The notes beneath the pieces were generated by a model. It was given only the letters and a program-made list of their open reading frames with translations, was not told the origin of the DNA and did not search any database. A DNA stretch of 6,807 nucleotides from Candidatus Aminicenantota bacterium (GTDB taxonomy: Bacteria > Acidobacteriota > Aminicenantia > Aminicenantales > Aminicenantaceae): assembly GCA_030615975.1 (NCBI GenBank), contig JAUWYH010000084.1, positions 1 through 6,807 of the forward strand. The letters run 5' to 3'. Positions within the stretch are counted from its first letter, which is position 1. Each line of letters opens with the position of its first letter. Both the position numbers and the translations under genes were made by a program. Shown here in pieces: positions 6,698-6,807 of the stretch.

Positions 6698-6703
6698 GAA
6701 AAA

Positions 6704-6807
6704 GTGAAAAATAAGGGAAAATTACTCTTTTCATTATTATCTGTTTTTCTCGCGTCATTCTTGAGCTTTTCAAGCGCTTCAACAAAGAAATCAGACCCCT
6801 GGAAAAA
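6704..6807 (+). CDS. N-terminal part of an exported protein (partial, 3' end outside window)
   Basis: A frame beginning at GTG (6704-6706) is open to the window end and encodes 34 whole codons. The N-terminus MKNKGKLL is basic, followed by a Leu/Phe/Ser-rich hydrophobic core (about residues 7-22) and an SSA motif at 23-25, as in a Sec signal peptide cleaved after Ala25. The mature part begins STKKSDPWK and is too short to name. No Shine-Dalgarno sequence precedes the start. The only upstream ATG (6696-6698) is in another frame and stops after three codons (ATG AAA AAG TGA), and the GTG frame has a stop at 6689-6691, so GTG is the only plausible start. The product is unknown beyond being exported. 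Confidence 0.68.
   Translation, partial: MKNKGKLLFSLLSVFLASFLSFSSASTKKSDPWK

Noticed and set aside
6696..6707. ATG at 6696 as a start for the right-hand gene
   Set aside because: It reads ATG AAA AAG TGA, a three-codon dead end in a different frame, and it overlaps the TATAAT element.
1..6807. tRNA, rRNA, CRISPR array, riboswitch or insertion-sequence genes
   Set aside because: I found no regularly spaced repeats, cloverleaf-like segment, recognisable riboswitch core or transposase motif in either strand by eye.

Overview
The window is about 6.8 kb of AT-rich bacterial DNA with five coding regions, two of them cut by the window edges. Every complete gene encodes an exported protein, and the truncated right-hand gene also begins with a signal peptide. 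The large DUF5916-type gene product is predicted to be an outer-membrane beta-barrel, so the host is a diderm (Gram-negative type) bacterium. The protein families (DUF5916, secreted D-aminoacylase, carboxypeptidase-regulatory-like plus TPR) fit lineages such as Aminicenantota, Acidobacteriota or Bacteroidota. That assignment is inference from gene content only; there is no rRNA or marker gene here.

Layout: (1) 1-70, plus strand: the last 22 codons of a gene whose C-terminus and final 29 bases nearly match those of the D-aminoacylase gene further right, so probably a paralogue. (2) 174-3359, minus strand: a 1061-residue protein combining a signal peptide, an AMIN domain, a parallel-type coiled coil, a CBM9-like domain and a DUF5916 beta-barrel. 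(3) 3360-3852: a 493-base region between divergent genes with candidate promoters for both sides and a perfect 14-bp inverted repeat 188 bases apart; I see no convincing gene in it. (4) 3853-5556, plus strand: an exported N-acyl-D-amino-acid deacylase with a complete metal and catalytic residue set. (5) 5590-6504, minus strand, convergent with it after 33 bases: an exported carboxypeptidase-regulatory-like/TPR protein that starts at TTG behind a near-perfect Shine-Dalgarno site. (6) 6505-6703: an AT-rich divergent promoter region. (7) 6704 to the window end, plus strand: the signal peptide of an exported protein, which starts at GTG exactly where an extended -10 promoter would begin transcription, so it is a candidate leaderless gene.

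The genes alternate in strand and do not form one operon. A shared theme can be argued: cell-envelope proteins with a possible peptidoglycan or D-amino-acid connection (AMIN domain plus D-aminoacylase). This is a hypothesis from neighbourhood, not something the sequence proves. The observations most worth following up are the candidate leaderless start, the paralogue tail at the left edge, the AMIN/coiled-coil/CBM9/DUF5916 fusion and the 14-bp inverted repeat.
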